From the NCBI GenBank assembly GCA_947648495.1, contig CANSOA010000004.1, forward strand, positions 1 to 64,000: a stretch of DNA of 64,000 bases, written 5' to 3'. The position numbers and the translations under genes are program-made. Origin of the DNA: an uncultured Clostridium sp. Its GTDB lineage: Bacteria; Bacillota; Clostridia; TANB77; CAG-508. The notes beneath the pieces were generated by a model. That model ran no database searches, was not told where the DNA came from, and saw only the letters and a list, made by a program, of their open reading frames with translations. Positions 50,107-59,643 of the stretch are shown piece after piece. Numbering within the stretch: position 1 is the stretch's first letter; every line of letters starts with the position of its first letter.

Positions 50107-51406
50107 TTATAGAATTTCTACCACACGAGAGGTTGGATTTATTCTTCTTTTGGTTATTTGAAAGGCGTGTTCTAAATTTTGCGTAGCACCTCGTACTTTG
50201 CTTTCGTCGTTTGTATGAATGTAGGCCAAAATATCTCCTGAATTTACTGTATCACCTATTTTTTTATTTAAAACAATGCCTGCTGTTCGATCAATTTCTT
50301 CTTCGTGATTCATTCTGCCTGCACCTAAATATACAGCAATACTTCCGACAATATCAGCATCAATTTTTTCAATGTAACCATCATCCGAACTGTAAACTGG
50401 TATGATAAATTTTGCCTTTTCAAATCTCTCCGTATTTTCTATATAACTTGTATTTCCGCCGTTGTGTGGCTATCATTTGAATGAATTTTTCATAGGCTTT
50501 TCCATTTCGTAATACTTCTTTTATGATTTGTTCATTGTTTTTCAAGTTTTTACCTTTTCCTGCTAATGCTAAAACCATACTTCCAATCGTGACTACTACA
50601 TCACCTAAGTCCAGTGGCACTGTACCTTTTAATGCATTGATTGCTTCAATCATTTCTAAGTTGTGACCAATGGCATACCCTAATGGTTCGTCCATATTGG
50701 TAATAATGCACATGACATCTTTGTCTAGTTTTTTGGCAATGGTTTTCAGAACTCTCGCTAATCTTCTGGCTTGCTCTTTTGTTTTGATATAAGTTCCATT
50801 TCCAAATGTTATTTCAAACACAATTTTTTTACTGCCAGTTGACAATTTAATACTCATTAGACTTGCTGCAATTATGGGAATACAATCTGTACACGCAATT
50901 TCATTTCTAAGCTTATAAATTTTATTTTCAGCTGGATTCAAATTCATAGACTGATTTAAAATACTCACTCCGTATTCTTTGATATTTTGCTTAAATTCTT
51001 CAATGGAAATTTCCGTATTATAACCCGGTATGGATTCCAATTTATCAATGGTTCCACCTGCAATTCCCATGCCTCTGCTTGAAATTTTAGCAATTGGAAT
51101 TCCTAAAGCTGCTATAATTGGCATCAAAAGTAAGGTAACTTTATCCCCAACGCCTCCTGTGCTGTGTTTATCTACAACATCGCCGATTTCATCTAAATTA
51201 ATTTTTTCGCCAGAATCTGCCATAGCTACTGCAAAAGCAATCATTTCATTTTCGGTCATGCCGTCTTTATAAATATAACTAAGTAAACTACCCGCCTGTG
51301 CCTGCGTGATTTCTCCTTTGTGATATTTTCCTACAAATAACCTAATTTCATCTTCTGTTAATTCTTTTCGCTCTCTTTTTTTACATATAATGGTTTTGAT
51401 ATCCAT
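50107..51406 (-). CDS. pdp: Pyrimidine-nucleoside phosphorylase, copy 2, read through a CGG +1 shift
   Basis: The 432-aa paralogue of 48787 has VDKHSTGGVGDKVTLL and KISSRGMGIAGGTIDKLESIPGYNT. AAGGG before ATG 51406 (MDIKTIICKKRERKEL). Frame 0 reaches CGG codon 316 (50461-50459), itself followed by another CGG in that frame, and stops 13 codons on. Skipping one C gives MIATQ-G-GNTSYIENTERFEKAKFI and an open frame to NPTSRVVEIL* at 50107 (1300 = 3n+1). Only one shift is needed, since the second CGG is then out of frame. Confidence 0.88.
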
Positions 51407-51431
51407 AATTTCAATTCCCTTCTTTGGTATT

Positions 51432-52062
51432 TTAAACAAAATTCTTGATAAATGATTTTCGATGCAATTGACATGGTCCATTTTCTTTGAGTTGTTTAAT
51501 ATGTTCTGCTGTTCCATATCCTTTATGCTTGGCAAAACCATACATTGGATAAACTTCGTCCCATTGTCTCATGATACGATCTCTTGTGACTTTTGCAACA
51601 ATCGAAGCTGCCGCAATGCAATAATTTTTGGCATCTCCTTTTATAACTGAAATATACGGAATTCCGCAAGTGTCAATATGATTCAACGCATCCACCATGA
51701 TGACATTTGGTTTAGTTTTTAAATCTTCGATTGCCATTTTTAATGCTAATTTGGTTGCATTTAAAATATTAATTTCATCAATTTTATCTTGATGAACAAT
51801 TCCGAACACTGTAAGCGATTGCTTCTTCTACGATTTGCTCATAAATTTTTTCACGCTTTTTTTCCGAGATTTTTTTAGAATCATTAACCCCTTCTATCAA
51901 TGAATCTTTTGGCATTATGACTGCCCCTACAACAACTGGTCCTGCCAGAGGTCCTCTTCCTGCTTCATCTATCCCACAAATATAATTAATGTTTTCATTT
52001 GCATACAATTTATTTTCTTCTGATTTTAGTAAATTTAGTCTTTCGATTTCTTTTTCTTTCAA
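51432..52062 (-). CDS. rnhB: Ribonuclease HII, read through a CGG +1 shift
   Basis: The 209-aa enzyme removes ribonucleotides from DNA. Catalytic acids lie in YICGIDEAGRGPLAGPVVVGAV, in KPNVIMVDALNHID and near AASIVAKVTRDR. Frame 0 from ATG 52062 meets CGG codon 87 (51804-51802) and stops after five more codons. Skipping C gives AIAYSV-G-IVHQDKIDEINILNATKLA, as in relatives, open to 51432 (631 = 3n+1). The catalytic acids are split across the break, so without the shift the organism lacks this copy of RNase HII. Confidence 0.9.
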
Positions 52063-52077
52063 CTTTTTCTCCTATTT

Positions 52078-52549
52078 TTAATCATTTTCTAATGTGTGTT
52101 TTAAGCCTGTTAGTGAATAATATGTTGTTTCTTTGTCTAATGATGCACCTTTGGAATATACAATTTCAGCATGCTGATAATTCACTAAAAAATACTCATT
52201 CGATTTTAACATTTCTGGGTCTAATCCTTGTTCTTCCAAAGTACCGAGCATCCCATTTATACCAAGTCCAGTTATCAACATCTTCACCTAACATGTTTTT
52301 TTCTTTTTCTGATAAATCGGGTTTTATAGTACTTATGGTCCCAACTAAAGGTGTCTGGTTAAATTGATTTTGCTCATAAATTGTTTCAGCTTTGGCTTTT
52401 AGCATTGTCATATTGGAAATGATACGCCCTAGTCTAACTTCTTTTACCACCAAGAATCCATTATTCACAGAAACTCCTGTTATAATAATCATAATCACAA
52501 TCGTGATGACTAAAACTAATATCGTGATTCCTTTCTCATTTTTTAACAT
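52078..52549 (-). CDS. Type IV pilin-like protein, read through a CGG +1 shift
   Basis: The 156-aa product starts MLKNEKGITILVLVITIVIMI, a class-III prepilin leader (cleavage after Gly) and a hydrophobic N-terminal helix, followed by a small outer domain. Frame 0 has CGG codon 102 (52246-52244) and stops 16 codons on. Skipping C gives WYKWDA-G-TLEEQGLDPEMLKSNEYFLVN and an open frame to 52078 (472 = 3n+1). No pilus assembly genes are in the window. rnhB follows by 15 bp. Confidence 0.8.
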
Positions 52550-52726
52550 ATTGCCTCCTAAAAAATTATAGTTTTTAAGATTATTTTAATCAATTAATAG
52601 TATTATATCGATAGAATGAATTTTTTTCAATAGAATATGAAAAAAAATTTTGTGAGTTGTTCTATTGTAAAAAATAAAATTTTGGCGTATGATAAATTTA
52701 TATTTTTATTTTATGGAGGCAAAAAA

Positions 52727-54013
52727 ATGGATGATTTTAAAGATGGTTTTAAACAAGCTAATTTTTCAAAACAGAGAAATTTTAGTAAAATTCTGACACC
52801 TTTTATTTCTGGTGTCGTAGGGGCTAGCTTAGTAGTTGGCATTTGCTTTGGGGTTCCTTCTATTAAAACAAAATTGTTGGGAAACCAAGCTTCGAATAAT
52901 TTTCAAACAAGTACTTCTTCGTCTTTGATTTCAAGCGATTTAGTGGATTTGGTCGAATATTCAAACACATCTGTTGCTGTTGCACAAAAAGTATTACCTT
53001 CTATTGTGGGAATTAAGATAAAATATACGGTTAATTCTGTATTTGGTTCTGGTGAATCAGAAGCGACTGGTTCTGGCATTATTATTAGCGAAGATGGCTA
53101 TATTATTACAAACAATCATGTTGTTTCAACTGAAAGTTCTTCTTCGTATTATGCCATTGAAGAAGCTTCTAGCATGAAAGTTAATCTTTATAACGACCCA
53201 AAAGAATATGATGCAGAAATTATTGGAACTGATGAATACACTGATTTGGCTGTTATTAAAATTAACGCGTCTGACCTTACTCCTGCCACTTTAGGCAATT
53301 CTGATAATGTACATGTTGGTGAATTTGCGATGGCAATTGGTTGTCCGCTTGGTTTGGAGAGTACGGTTACTTCTGGCATTATCAGTGCAATTAATCGAAC
53401 TGTTGATGATGGCGCTGGAACAGAATATACGTGTATTCAAACAGATGCTGCCATTAATTCTGGAAATAGTGGTGGAGCTTTAGTCAACAGCAATGGAGAA
53501 GTCATTGGAATTAATACATTAAAACTTTCTGGAACAGGTGTTGAAGGTATGGGATTTGCCATTCCAATCAATTCTACAACTGATGTTGTTGACCAACTGA
53601 TTCAATACCAAACAGTAAAAAGACCATATATTGGTATTTCTGGTGTCGCTGTGGATGAAGATACCGCCAAAAAATACAATCTTCCAATTGGAGTATATGT
53701 TTACACCATAGAAAAAAATTCGCCTGCTGAAAAAGCTGGTTTACAAAAAGGTGATGTCATTACAAAAATTGAAGGAACAGAAGTAAAAAATATCAATGAA
53801 TTGAACAAAGTAAAGAATACGCATAATATTGGAGATACCATTACATTATCTGTTCATAGAAATGGCGAAGATACTGAATTTAAAATCTCCTTAGAAGAAA
53901 TGCCAAAGGCGGAGGAAAAAACGGCTACTAATGAAGAAATTGAGGATTCGTTATTTAATCGAAATAACAGTCGTCAAAATAGTGGCTCGCTATTTGATTT
54001 CTTTAATCAATAA
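52727..54013 (+). CDS. htrA: HtrA/DegP-like serine protease
   Basis: The 428-aa protein has a short cytoplasmic segment, one transmembrane helix (about residues 23-43), a trypsin-like domain with ITNNHVV (His), EYTDLAVIK (Asp) and NSGNSGGAL (Ser), and a PDZ domain (GISGVAVDED...GLQKGDVITKIEG). It acts outside the membrane on misfolded proteins. GGAGG nine bases before ATG 52727 sets the start; the frame extends 30 codons upstream. Confidence 0.93.
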   Translation: MDDFKDGFKQANFSKQRNFSKILTPFISGVVGASLVVGICFGVPSIKTKLLGNQASNNFQTSTSSSLISSDLVDLVEYSNTSVAVAQKVLPSIVGIKIKYTVNSVFGSGESEATGSGIIISEDGYIITNNHVVSTESSSSYYAIEEASSMKVNLYNDPKEYDAEIIGTDEYTDLAVIKINASDLTPATLGNSDNVHVGEFAMAIGCPLGLESTVTSGIISAINRTVDDGAGTEYTCIQTDAAINSGNSGGALVNSNGEVIGINTLKLSGTGVEGMGFAIPINSTTDVVDQLIQYQTVKRPYIGISGVAVDEDTAKKYNLPIGVYVYTIEKNSPAEKAGLQKGDVITKIEGTEVKNINELNKVKNTHNIGDTITLSVHRNGEDTEFKISLEEMPKAEEKTATNEEIEDSLFNRNNSRQNSGSLFDFFNQ

Positions 54014-54021
54014 GAAAATAC

Positions 54022-54053
54022 AACCGCAGACAGAAAATTGTCTGCGGTTTTGT
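54022..54053 (+). terminator. htrA terminator
   Basis: AACCGCAGACA / TGTCTGCGGTT with a short loop, followed by TTGTT. Confidence 0.85.
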
Positions 54054-54205
54054 TATGATATTTTAGTTAGTGTAATCTTCTTTGTGGACTTTTTCAGTGT
54101 GTTCAATATTTTCAAGTATTGGGAGAAACTTTTTTATTTTTCAAAATTTTCTATTTACTTTATTTTTCATTTATTATATAATAAAATTATTGGAGGTAAC
54201 TATCC

Positions 54206-55234
54206 ATGAAATTAGATAAAAAAGATAATATTAAATTAATGAAAGAATGTTGTATTGTAAAAGAAATAGAATTAACGCAAAAAAGATCGGAAAAACTAGC
54301 TAATCAATTTCATGAATTACGAAAAGTCGTTAGTAAAACTGAAAACTTAGATTTTGACGACTTGTATCAAAATTTTGATGACACCAAACCAATCAAAAAT
54401 TTCTTAACTGATATGCAAAAATCAAGTAAATTTAAAATTACAACAAAATATTACAAAAAAGCAACTAATTGTGCCAAAAAATATGTATCTGAAAATAATT
54501 TGGGAAAATTAACTTCTCAATTAAAAAAACAATTTTTTGAGGAAAATCGTATTAAAAATTTAAGTGTTAGAACTAAAATGGCAAGATATATTGGTGCGTC
54601 ACTTGCAACTGTTTTGGCTTCTGGAACATTGCTAACCGCTTCTTTGGCCAATATCAACCAAGTTTCTGAGCAACCAGTTTCAATAGAAAATACCGCTACC
54701 CCTATTAATACCGACCAATTACAAAATATTGCCAAAAATTTAGATTTGCCCAAAACACAAGATTTTACATCACTTTATATCGAGAAATATAGTTCATTCA
54801 ACCCAGAAAATCCTATTGCTCGTGATACTTTTAAAGCGAATTTAGACGAATCGCAGAATTATATTTACAAAATACAAGTTGGTAATGAATATCGTTACGT
54901 ATCTCATGGAGATTATCCTGCTATGATTGGGGAATATTTAAAAAATAACAATATTGAGCCAGAAATAATCTATGACTGCCATTCTTCATCCATTTATTCA
55001 ACCGATGCAAATGGAGCCATTCAACATTCTTATGATGAATTTGGAAATAAAACTAAAACTAAATTAGATTCTGCCATATGCATAAATGGCGAATATATAA
55101 AATTATATGATGGTAATAATCCAAAAGATTTACTAAACCCAGAAGTACAAAGCTATTCTCCACTTGCTGAAGTACAAAATTATTTACATTCAAAAACTCA
55201 AATAGCTGAACATGCAGAATTCGAGGAACGTTAA
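54206..55234 (+). CDS. Single-helix membrane protein of unknown function
   Basis: The 342-aa protein has a 125-residue helical, Lys-rich N-terminal part (cytoplasmic), a helix at about 128-148 (YIGASLATVLASGTLLTASL) and an outer domain rich in Asn and Tyr (YIYKIQVGNEYRYVSHGDYPAM). I do not recognise the family. GGAGG precedes the ATG, and a terminator follows at 55241. Confidence 0.7.
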   Translation: MKLDKKDNIKLMKECCIVKEIELTQKRSEKLANQFHELRKVVSKTENLDFDDLYQNFDDTKPIKNFLTDMQKSSKFKITTKYYKKATNCAKKYVSENNLGKLTSQLKKQFFEENRIKNLSVRTKMARYIGASLATVLASGTLLTASLANINQVSEQPVSIENTATPINTDQLQNIAKNLDLPKTQDFTSLYIEKYSSFNPENPIARDTFKANLDESQNYIYKIQVGNEYRYVSHGDYPAMIGEYLKNNNIEPEIIYDCHSSSIYSTDANGAIQHSYDEFGNKTKTKLDSAICINGEYIKLYDGNNPKDLLNPEVQSYSPLAEVQNYLHSKTQIAEHAEFEER

Positions 55235-55240
55235 CCACAT

Positions 55241-55280
55241 AAAATCCTAGAGACTTTTAAAAAACTCTCTAGGGTTTTTA
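55241..55280. terminator. Bidirectional terminator
   Basis: AAATCCTAGAGA and TCTCTAGGGTTT pair around an A-rich loop, between convergent genes, with T5 on the right. Confidence 0.8.
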
Positions 55281-55691
55281 TTATGCCAATTCTATCATTT
55301 CCCTATAAACAACCATTTTATCTTTTTCATTTTTATATTTATTTTCCATTGGACACATACCTGTTTTATCATTATTTTGAATGTAATCTACCAAATTTTC
55401 ATATTGATATGGAATCTGATTTTCTTCTAAAACAGAAACGGCGTATTGACTCATAACATCACTATAAATTTGTCTAACTCCTGCTACTGCTAAAATACTG
55501 CTCGCTACCTTTCCAATTACTTTATCAGCAATAATTGCGCCTTGTAGTGCTTTTGGGTTTTGTTGCAGAATATTTTTAATATCTTGGATTCGATTTTGAT
55601 AATATTCTTTGATTTCTCCATTTTCGTAACAAACAACTAAGGAAGCATTTTTTTGATGTAAAATCTGTTTTATTTCTTCTAATTTAGTCAT
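55281..55691 (-). CDS. DUF1893 family protein
   Basis: The 136-aa protein has the DUF1893 pattern: SLVVCYENGEIKEYYQNRI, LQGAIIADKVIGKVAS and the C-terminal TGMCPMENKYKN. The fold is that of cytidine-deaminase-like proteins; function unknown. It overlaps the stop of the ECF S-component gene by eight bases, so both are made together. Confidence 0.85.
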   Translation of the reverse strand: MTKLEEIKQILHQKNASLVVCYENGEIKEYYQNRIQDIKNILQQNPKALQGAIIADKVIGKVASSILAVAGVRQIYSDVMSQYAVSVLEENQIPYQYENLVDYIQNNDKTGMCPMENKYKNEKDKMVVYREMIELA

Positions 55692-56250
55692 CTAACTGAA
55701 TTCCTTTCTTAATTTGTTTGGCGATAAATGGCACACAAATTAATTGAAGCGCTATTCCTGGCAAACCTATTTTCACACTTTCTATCAACGATATTCCATA
55801 ACTTGGCAAACTCAAAATATCAACTACCAAAAACAATACTGCACCATATAATATTCTTCCTAAAACAATGGTCACTAGGAAAGATACATAGGAATTAAAT
55901 TTTTTATTCAAAACACTCAACATAACAGCGTAAATAATCAATTCAATTAACATATAAGGAAGTCTTGCCAAATTTGGCATTTGAGTTAATAAGAAACTTG
56001 CTATTACTGAACTTACAGCTACAACGCTCGAACTTAATGCTCCAAATACCAAAGCTGCGATTAAAACCGCTATGTGCATTGGCAAAAAAGTAGCTCCGCT
56101 ACTGGCTCCTGCCAATACATGAAAAATGCGTGGCAAAGCGATTCCTATTCCACTTAGCAAAACCGTTCCTACGATATATTTTGTCTTTCTACTTGACAGG
56201 TTTTGCGCCAAAATATTTTGTTTTTTCACTGTTTTTACTTTTTCCATCAT
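55684..56250 (-). CDS. ECF transporter S component (substrate-binding)
   Basis: The 188-aa protein has five or six transmembrane helices with PRIFHVLAGASSGATFLPMHIAVLIAALVFG, a pattern of energy-coupling-factor S components for vitamins or related molecules. The EcfA/T module must be elsewhere. Substrate not identified; no riboswitch is seen in the 24 bp to the next gene. AGGAGG before the ATG. Confidence 0.83.
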   Translation of the reverse strand: MMEKVKTVKKQNILAQNLSSRKTKYIVGTVLLSGIGIALPRIFHVLAGASSGATFLPMHIAVLIAALVFGALSSSVVAVSSVIASFLLTQMPNLARLPYMLIELIIYAVMLSVLNKKFNSYVSFLVTIVLGRILYGAVLFLVVDILSLPSYGISLIESVKIGLPGIALQLICVPFIAKQIKKGIQLDD

Positions 56251-56274
56251 ACAATTCCTCCTAAATTTTATTTA

Positions 56275-57408
56275 TTATTTTAATAAATCTACAAAATTAG
56301 ACATGGCTTCTGCTATTTTTAATTGTTGTGGACATACTGCCTCACAAGATTTGCAGCCAATACAAGCACTTGGTTTTTTATCATCTGGCAAAGCACTAAT
56401 TGCCATTGGTGCAATAAATCCACCACCTGTAAAGATATGTTCATTATACAATGCTAATATTTTGGGAATATCAATTCCTTTTGGACAATGTGCTGTACAA
56501 TATCTGCAAGAAGTACATGGCAATGTATTTCCCTGTACCATTTGTCTGGCTATTTGTAGTAACACATCCATTTCTTGCTTGCTTAATGGTTTATCTTCTT
56601 CAAAAGTTTTGATATTTTGTTCTAATTGCTCCATAGTTGACATTCCAGAAAGCACCATAGTAACACCTGATATGGATTGTAAAAATCGAAATGCCCAGCT
56701 TGGAATTGTTTCATCAGGTCTAAGTACATTTAGTTTATTTTCATTTTGTTCAGAAAGTTTAGCAAGTTTTCCTCCACGTAATGGTTCCATCACCCAAATT
56801 GGGATAGAAAGCTGATTTAACAATTCAACTTTAGCTTTTGCATCTTGAAATTCGTAATCTAAATAATTAAGCTGAATCTGAGCGAACTCCATGTATTGAC
56901 CATACGCATCCAAAAACTTTTTCATAACTTCTAAGCTTCCATGCACAGAAAATCCTAAATGCTTAATTCTTCCGTTTTCTTTTTGTTTTAATAAATATTC
57001 TAATATGCCATATTTTTTATCCAAATAAGGTTCCACATTTATTTCATAAACATTATGAAATAAATAAAAATCGAAATAATCTACTTGACATTTTTCTAAT
57101 TGTTTTTCAAAAATTTTTTCGACTTTATCCATATTGGACAAATCATAACCCGGAAATTTGGTCGCTAGATAAAAACTTTCTCTCGGATATTTTTTCAATA
57201 CTTTTCCCATAACAAGTTCCGATTCTCCGTTATGATAGCCCCAAGCGGTATCAAAATAATTAATACCTTTATTGATTGCATATTCTACCATTTTTGCTGT
57301 TTCTTCTTCATCAATTGGTGTGTCTCCATTTACGCCTTTGTTCGGTAATCGCATAGTTCCTAATCCTAAGTTTGATAATTTTATATCTTGAAATTCTTTG
57401 TATAACAT
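56275..57408 (-). CDS. Aldo/keto reductase with C-terminal 4Fe-4S domain
   Basis: The 377-aa protein has an aldo/keto reductase barrel (GLGTMRLPNKG, FDTAWGYHNGESE, KFPGYD, HNVYEINVEPYLD) followed by a two-cluster ferredoxin domain: CTSCRYCTAHCPKGID and CIGCKSCEAVCPQQL. This fusion is common in anaerobes and probably passes electrons from ferredoxin to a carbonyl substrate. GGAGG before the ATG. The promoter at 57501 suggests MerR-type control. Confidence 0.92.
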   Translation of the reverse strand: MLYKEFQDIKLSNLGLGTMRLPNKGVNGDTPIDEEETAKMVEYAINKGINYFDTAWGYHNGESELVMGKVLKKYPRESFYLATKFPGYDLSNMDKVEKIFEKQLEKCQVDYFDFYLFHNVYEINVEPYLDKKYGILEYLLKQKENGRIKHLGFSVHGSLEVMKKFLDAYGQYMEFAQIQLNYLDYEFQDAKAKVELLNQLSIPIWVMEPLRGGKLAKLSEQNENKLNVLRPDETIPSWAFRFLQSISGVTMVLSGMSTMEQLEQNIKTFEEDKPLSKQEMDVLLQIARQMVQGNTLPCTSCRYCTAHCPKGIDIPKILALYNEHIFTGGGFIAPMAISALPDDKKPSACIGCKSCEAVCPQQLKIAEAMSNFVDLLK

Positions 57409-57450
57409 ATTATCCTCCCTAAATTATATTTTTCATCTTACTGTTTTACT

Positions 57451-57486
57451 TCAAATAGCATATTTTACTGTTTTTAATATTGTCAT
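57451..57486 (-). CDS. 11-aa leader peptide candidate
   Basis: ATG at 57486 with a full AAAGGAGG five to six bases upstream opens MTILKTVKYAI and stops. It lies between the promoter at 57501 and the aldo/keto reductase gene. The strong site suggests real translation; it may be a leader or a small membrane-associated peptide. Confidence 0.35.
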   Translation of the reverse strand: MTILKTVKYAI

Positions 57487-57500
57487 AGTACCTCCTTTAT

Positions 57501-57531
57501 TTTATATCACTTATAGTCAGGTATATGTCAA
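57501..57531 (-). promoter_or_regulatory. Promoter with 19-bp spacer, MerR-type candidate
   Basis: On the reverse strand TTGACA (57531-57526), 19 bases (with CCTGACTATAAGTGA), TATAAA (57506-57501). The overlong spacer is typical of promoters twisted open by MerR-family activators. No merR gene is adjacent. Confidence 0.5.
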
Positions 57532-57651
57532 TAGTTTTTTGAAAAAATCTTAATTTGATTCACATCTCTATTTTGTAAAATAAAAAACAATATTCTAGAA
57601 TAACTAAAATATCGTTTTTTACATAAATTTTCAAGGATTATTATAAGAATC

Positions 57652-58032
57652 TTAACAAGAAATTGTCAAAATATTTCCATTGTTATCAAAAATTGCAAAT
57701 TCATCTTTTCCATAAAAAGTTTTATGAAGTTCTTTTGCTATTTTGGCTTTGTTTTTTAAGTCATCGTACATTTTTTGAACATTGTCAACCGTTATAAATA
57801 GCGTAAATGTTGGTACAATTTGTTGTGTGTTTAAGGTTGGATATTCTTCAATTAGATTTTTCTGTTCCTGAAGCATAATAGAAATTTTATCCTTACTCAA
57901 AATAGCAAAATTCAAAATTTCTCCCTCTTCTGGAACACTTAATATTTTTTGAAAACCTAATTTTTCTTCATAAAATTTTATTGTTTCTTTTACATTTTTA
58001 ACCATAATATTTGTTGTTATTGTTTCATACAT
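57652..58032 (-). CDS. VOC/glyoxalase-fold protein
   Basis: The 126-aa protein has two beta-alpha-beta-beta-beta repeats (MVKNVKETIKFYEEKLGFQKI and FITVDNVQKMYDDLKNK), ending FYGKDEFAIFDNNGNILTI. Members act as metal-dependent lyases, dioxygenases or resistance proteins; the substrate cannot be told. GGAGG before ATG 58032 fixes the start. Next to an AraC regulator. Confidence 0.82.
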   Translation of the reverse strand: MYETITTNIMVKNVKETIKFYEEKLGFQKILSVPEEGEILNFAILSKDKISIMLQEQKNLIEEYPTLNTQQIVPTFTLFITVDNVQKMYDDLKNKAKIAKELHKTFYGKDEFAIFDNNGNILTISC

Positions 58033-58094
58033 AATTTTTACCTCCACTAAAATTATAAGGAAAAGAATTCAATTTGTATTGTAAAAAATGGACA

Positions 58095-58874
58095 TTACTT
58101 ATAATTTTCTATTATCTTTAAGGGAGAAATTCCTGTATATTTCTTTATTTCTTTTATAAAATGAGATTGATCGTAAAAGCCACAAAAATTAGCAATATCA
58201 GCCAAATTCATATTTTTTTCTAGCAATAATGTTAAACATAAATGCAACCTAAGTATATTCAATAACACCTTAGGAGACACTCCAAAATTCGCTTTAAACA
58301 CTCTATATAAATGCCTTTGATTATATCCAAATTGATTGGCAATATTAATCACGTTTTGTTCTTTCGGATTGTTATACAAATCTTCTACGATTTTTAGAAA
58401 TGGCATCTGTGTTTTTCCTTTTATTTTTTCTTGCAAATAATTTTTCAAACATTCCATTCTTTCATTGGATGTTTTTAGCCCAAATATCTTCTCTAAAGTC
58501 ATTTCTTTTTCTATTTCTTCAAATGGTATCTCACAATCCATTATTTGGTCTGCGCCTACCTTAAAAAGCAAATAAAATATACTTGGCTTTAGTCTAACGC
58601 CCATATAATCTATCTTATTTTCTAACGCAAATGGTTTTGTCTGCTTGCTAAATCCTGCAAAACAAATAGTAAAATTGACAAAATCAATTACAATATCAAT
58701 GCAAGAATCTGGCAAAATGTTGTTTGATATAGACTTATCTAAAATCTTTTTAGAACGCATCGTCCAAATACACATACAATAATTCTCAAGTTCTTTTATA
58801 TGATATTCTTTATATTCTATATTTTCATTAAATTCTTGGTCCAATAAATAAGGTATTTGCTTAGGATAATACAT
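58095..58874 (-). CDS. AraC-family transcriptional regulator
   Basis: The 259-aa protein has an N-terminal ligand-type domain and a C-terminal pair of HTHs: NIANQFGYNQRHLYRVFKANFGVSPK and NLADIANFCGFYDQSHFIKEIKKYTGISP. It probably controls the downstream VOC-fold gene, 62 bp away on the same strand. Confidence 0.9.
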   Translation of the reverse strand: MYYPKQIPYLLDQEFNENIEYKEYHIKELENYCMCIWTMRSKKILDKSISNNILPDSCIDIVIDFVNFTICFAGFSKQTKPFALENKIDYMGVRLKPSIFYLLFKVGADQIMDCEIPFEEIEKEMTLEKIFGLKTSNERMECLKNYLQEKIKGKTQMPFLKIVEDLYNNPKEQNVINIANQFGYNQRHLYRVFKANFGVSPKVLLNILRLHLCLTLLLEKNMNLADIANFCGFYDQSHFIKEIKKYTGISPLKIIENYK

Positions 58875-59034
58875 ATATTATTTCCTCTCAAAATTATAAG
58901 TTTTGTGATATTTTATCATAAAAATAAATATTAATCAATTAGTTAATTTTTTAGGTAAAAAAACAAAGCCAAATCATTATTTAACATGACTAGGCTTTGT
59001 TTTCGGCTTAATCTAATCTATTTCCTCTTGTCAA

Positions 59035-59541
59035 TTATTTCTTTCGAGTCAATACAATCCCAACAATTGATATAATAAGGATAATCGGCGCTATCCTAAC
59101 AAATAGCCATTCAAACGAATGAAAAGCAACTCCTAAAACAGCTTTCTCAGGCTCATTATAATTCCAATTTAAATAAGGACTTTTTAATAAAATTAAAGAA
59201 ATAAAAATTACTATTATGATTACACATAATAAAATTAGTATCCAATGAATTATTTTTCTTTTTGCATTCTTACTTTGCAATAGTTGTAAGTTTATTATCT
59301 CTAATTTTTCAGAAATCGCTTTCAAATCATCTACTTTAGATTCTGAAATATTTTCTCCAAGCAAAGTGCTTACTGGTGTTTCAAGAACCTCTGAAATCGA
59401 GATTAACATTTCTGCATCAGGAACTGACAATCCTTGCTCCCATTTAGAAATTGTTTGTCTCACCACATTTAGTTTAATAGCAAGTTCTTCTTGTGAAAGT
59501 CCTCTTGATTTTCTTACTTGTTTAATATTTTCTTTTAACAT
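59035..59541 (-). CDS. XRE regulator with C-terminal membrane helices
   Basis: The 168-aa protein has an N-terminal HTH (RKSRGLSQEELAIKLNVVRQTISKWEQGLSVPDAEML), a linker, and two membrane helices (about 97-117 and 145-165). Such membrane-bound XRE proteins are common in Firmicutes and may sense envelope state. AAGGAG before the ATG. Confidence 0.85.
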   Translation of the reverse strand: MLKENIKQVRKSRGLSQEELAIKLNVVRQTISKWEQGLSVPDAEMLISISEVLETPVSTLLGENISESKVDDLKAISEKLEIINLQLLQSKNAKRKIIHWILILLCVIIIVIFISLILLKSPYLNWNYNEPEKAVLGVAFHSFEWLFVRIAPIILIISIVGIVLTRKK

Positions 59542-59643
59542 TTTAGAACAACTCCTTTCTTTACAAACTATTATATAAAAAATAGGCCGTTGCTACAAGC
59601 AATGCTTATTAACATTCAAGGTTTATAGTCATAAAATTGTAAG

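Noticed and set aside
55684..56274. Riboswitch upstream of the ECF S component
   Set aside because: Only 24 bp separate it from the next gene and no conserved aptamer could be seen.
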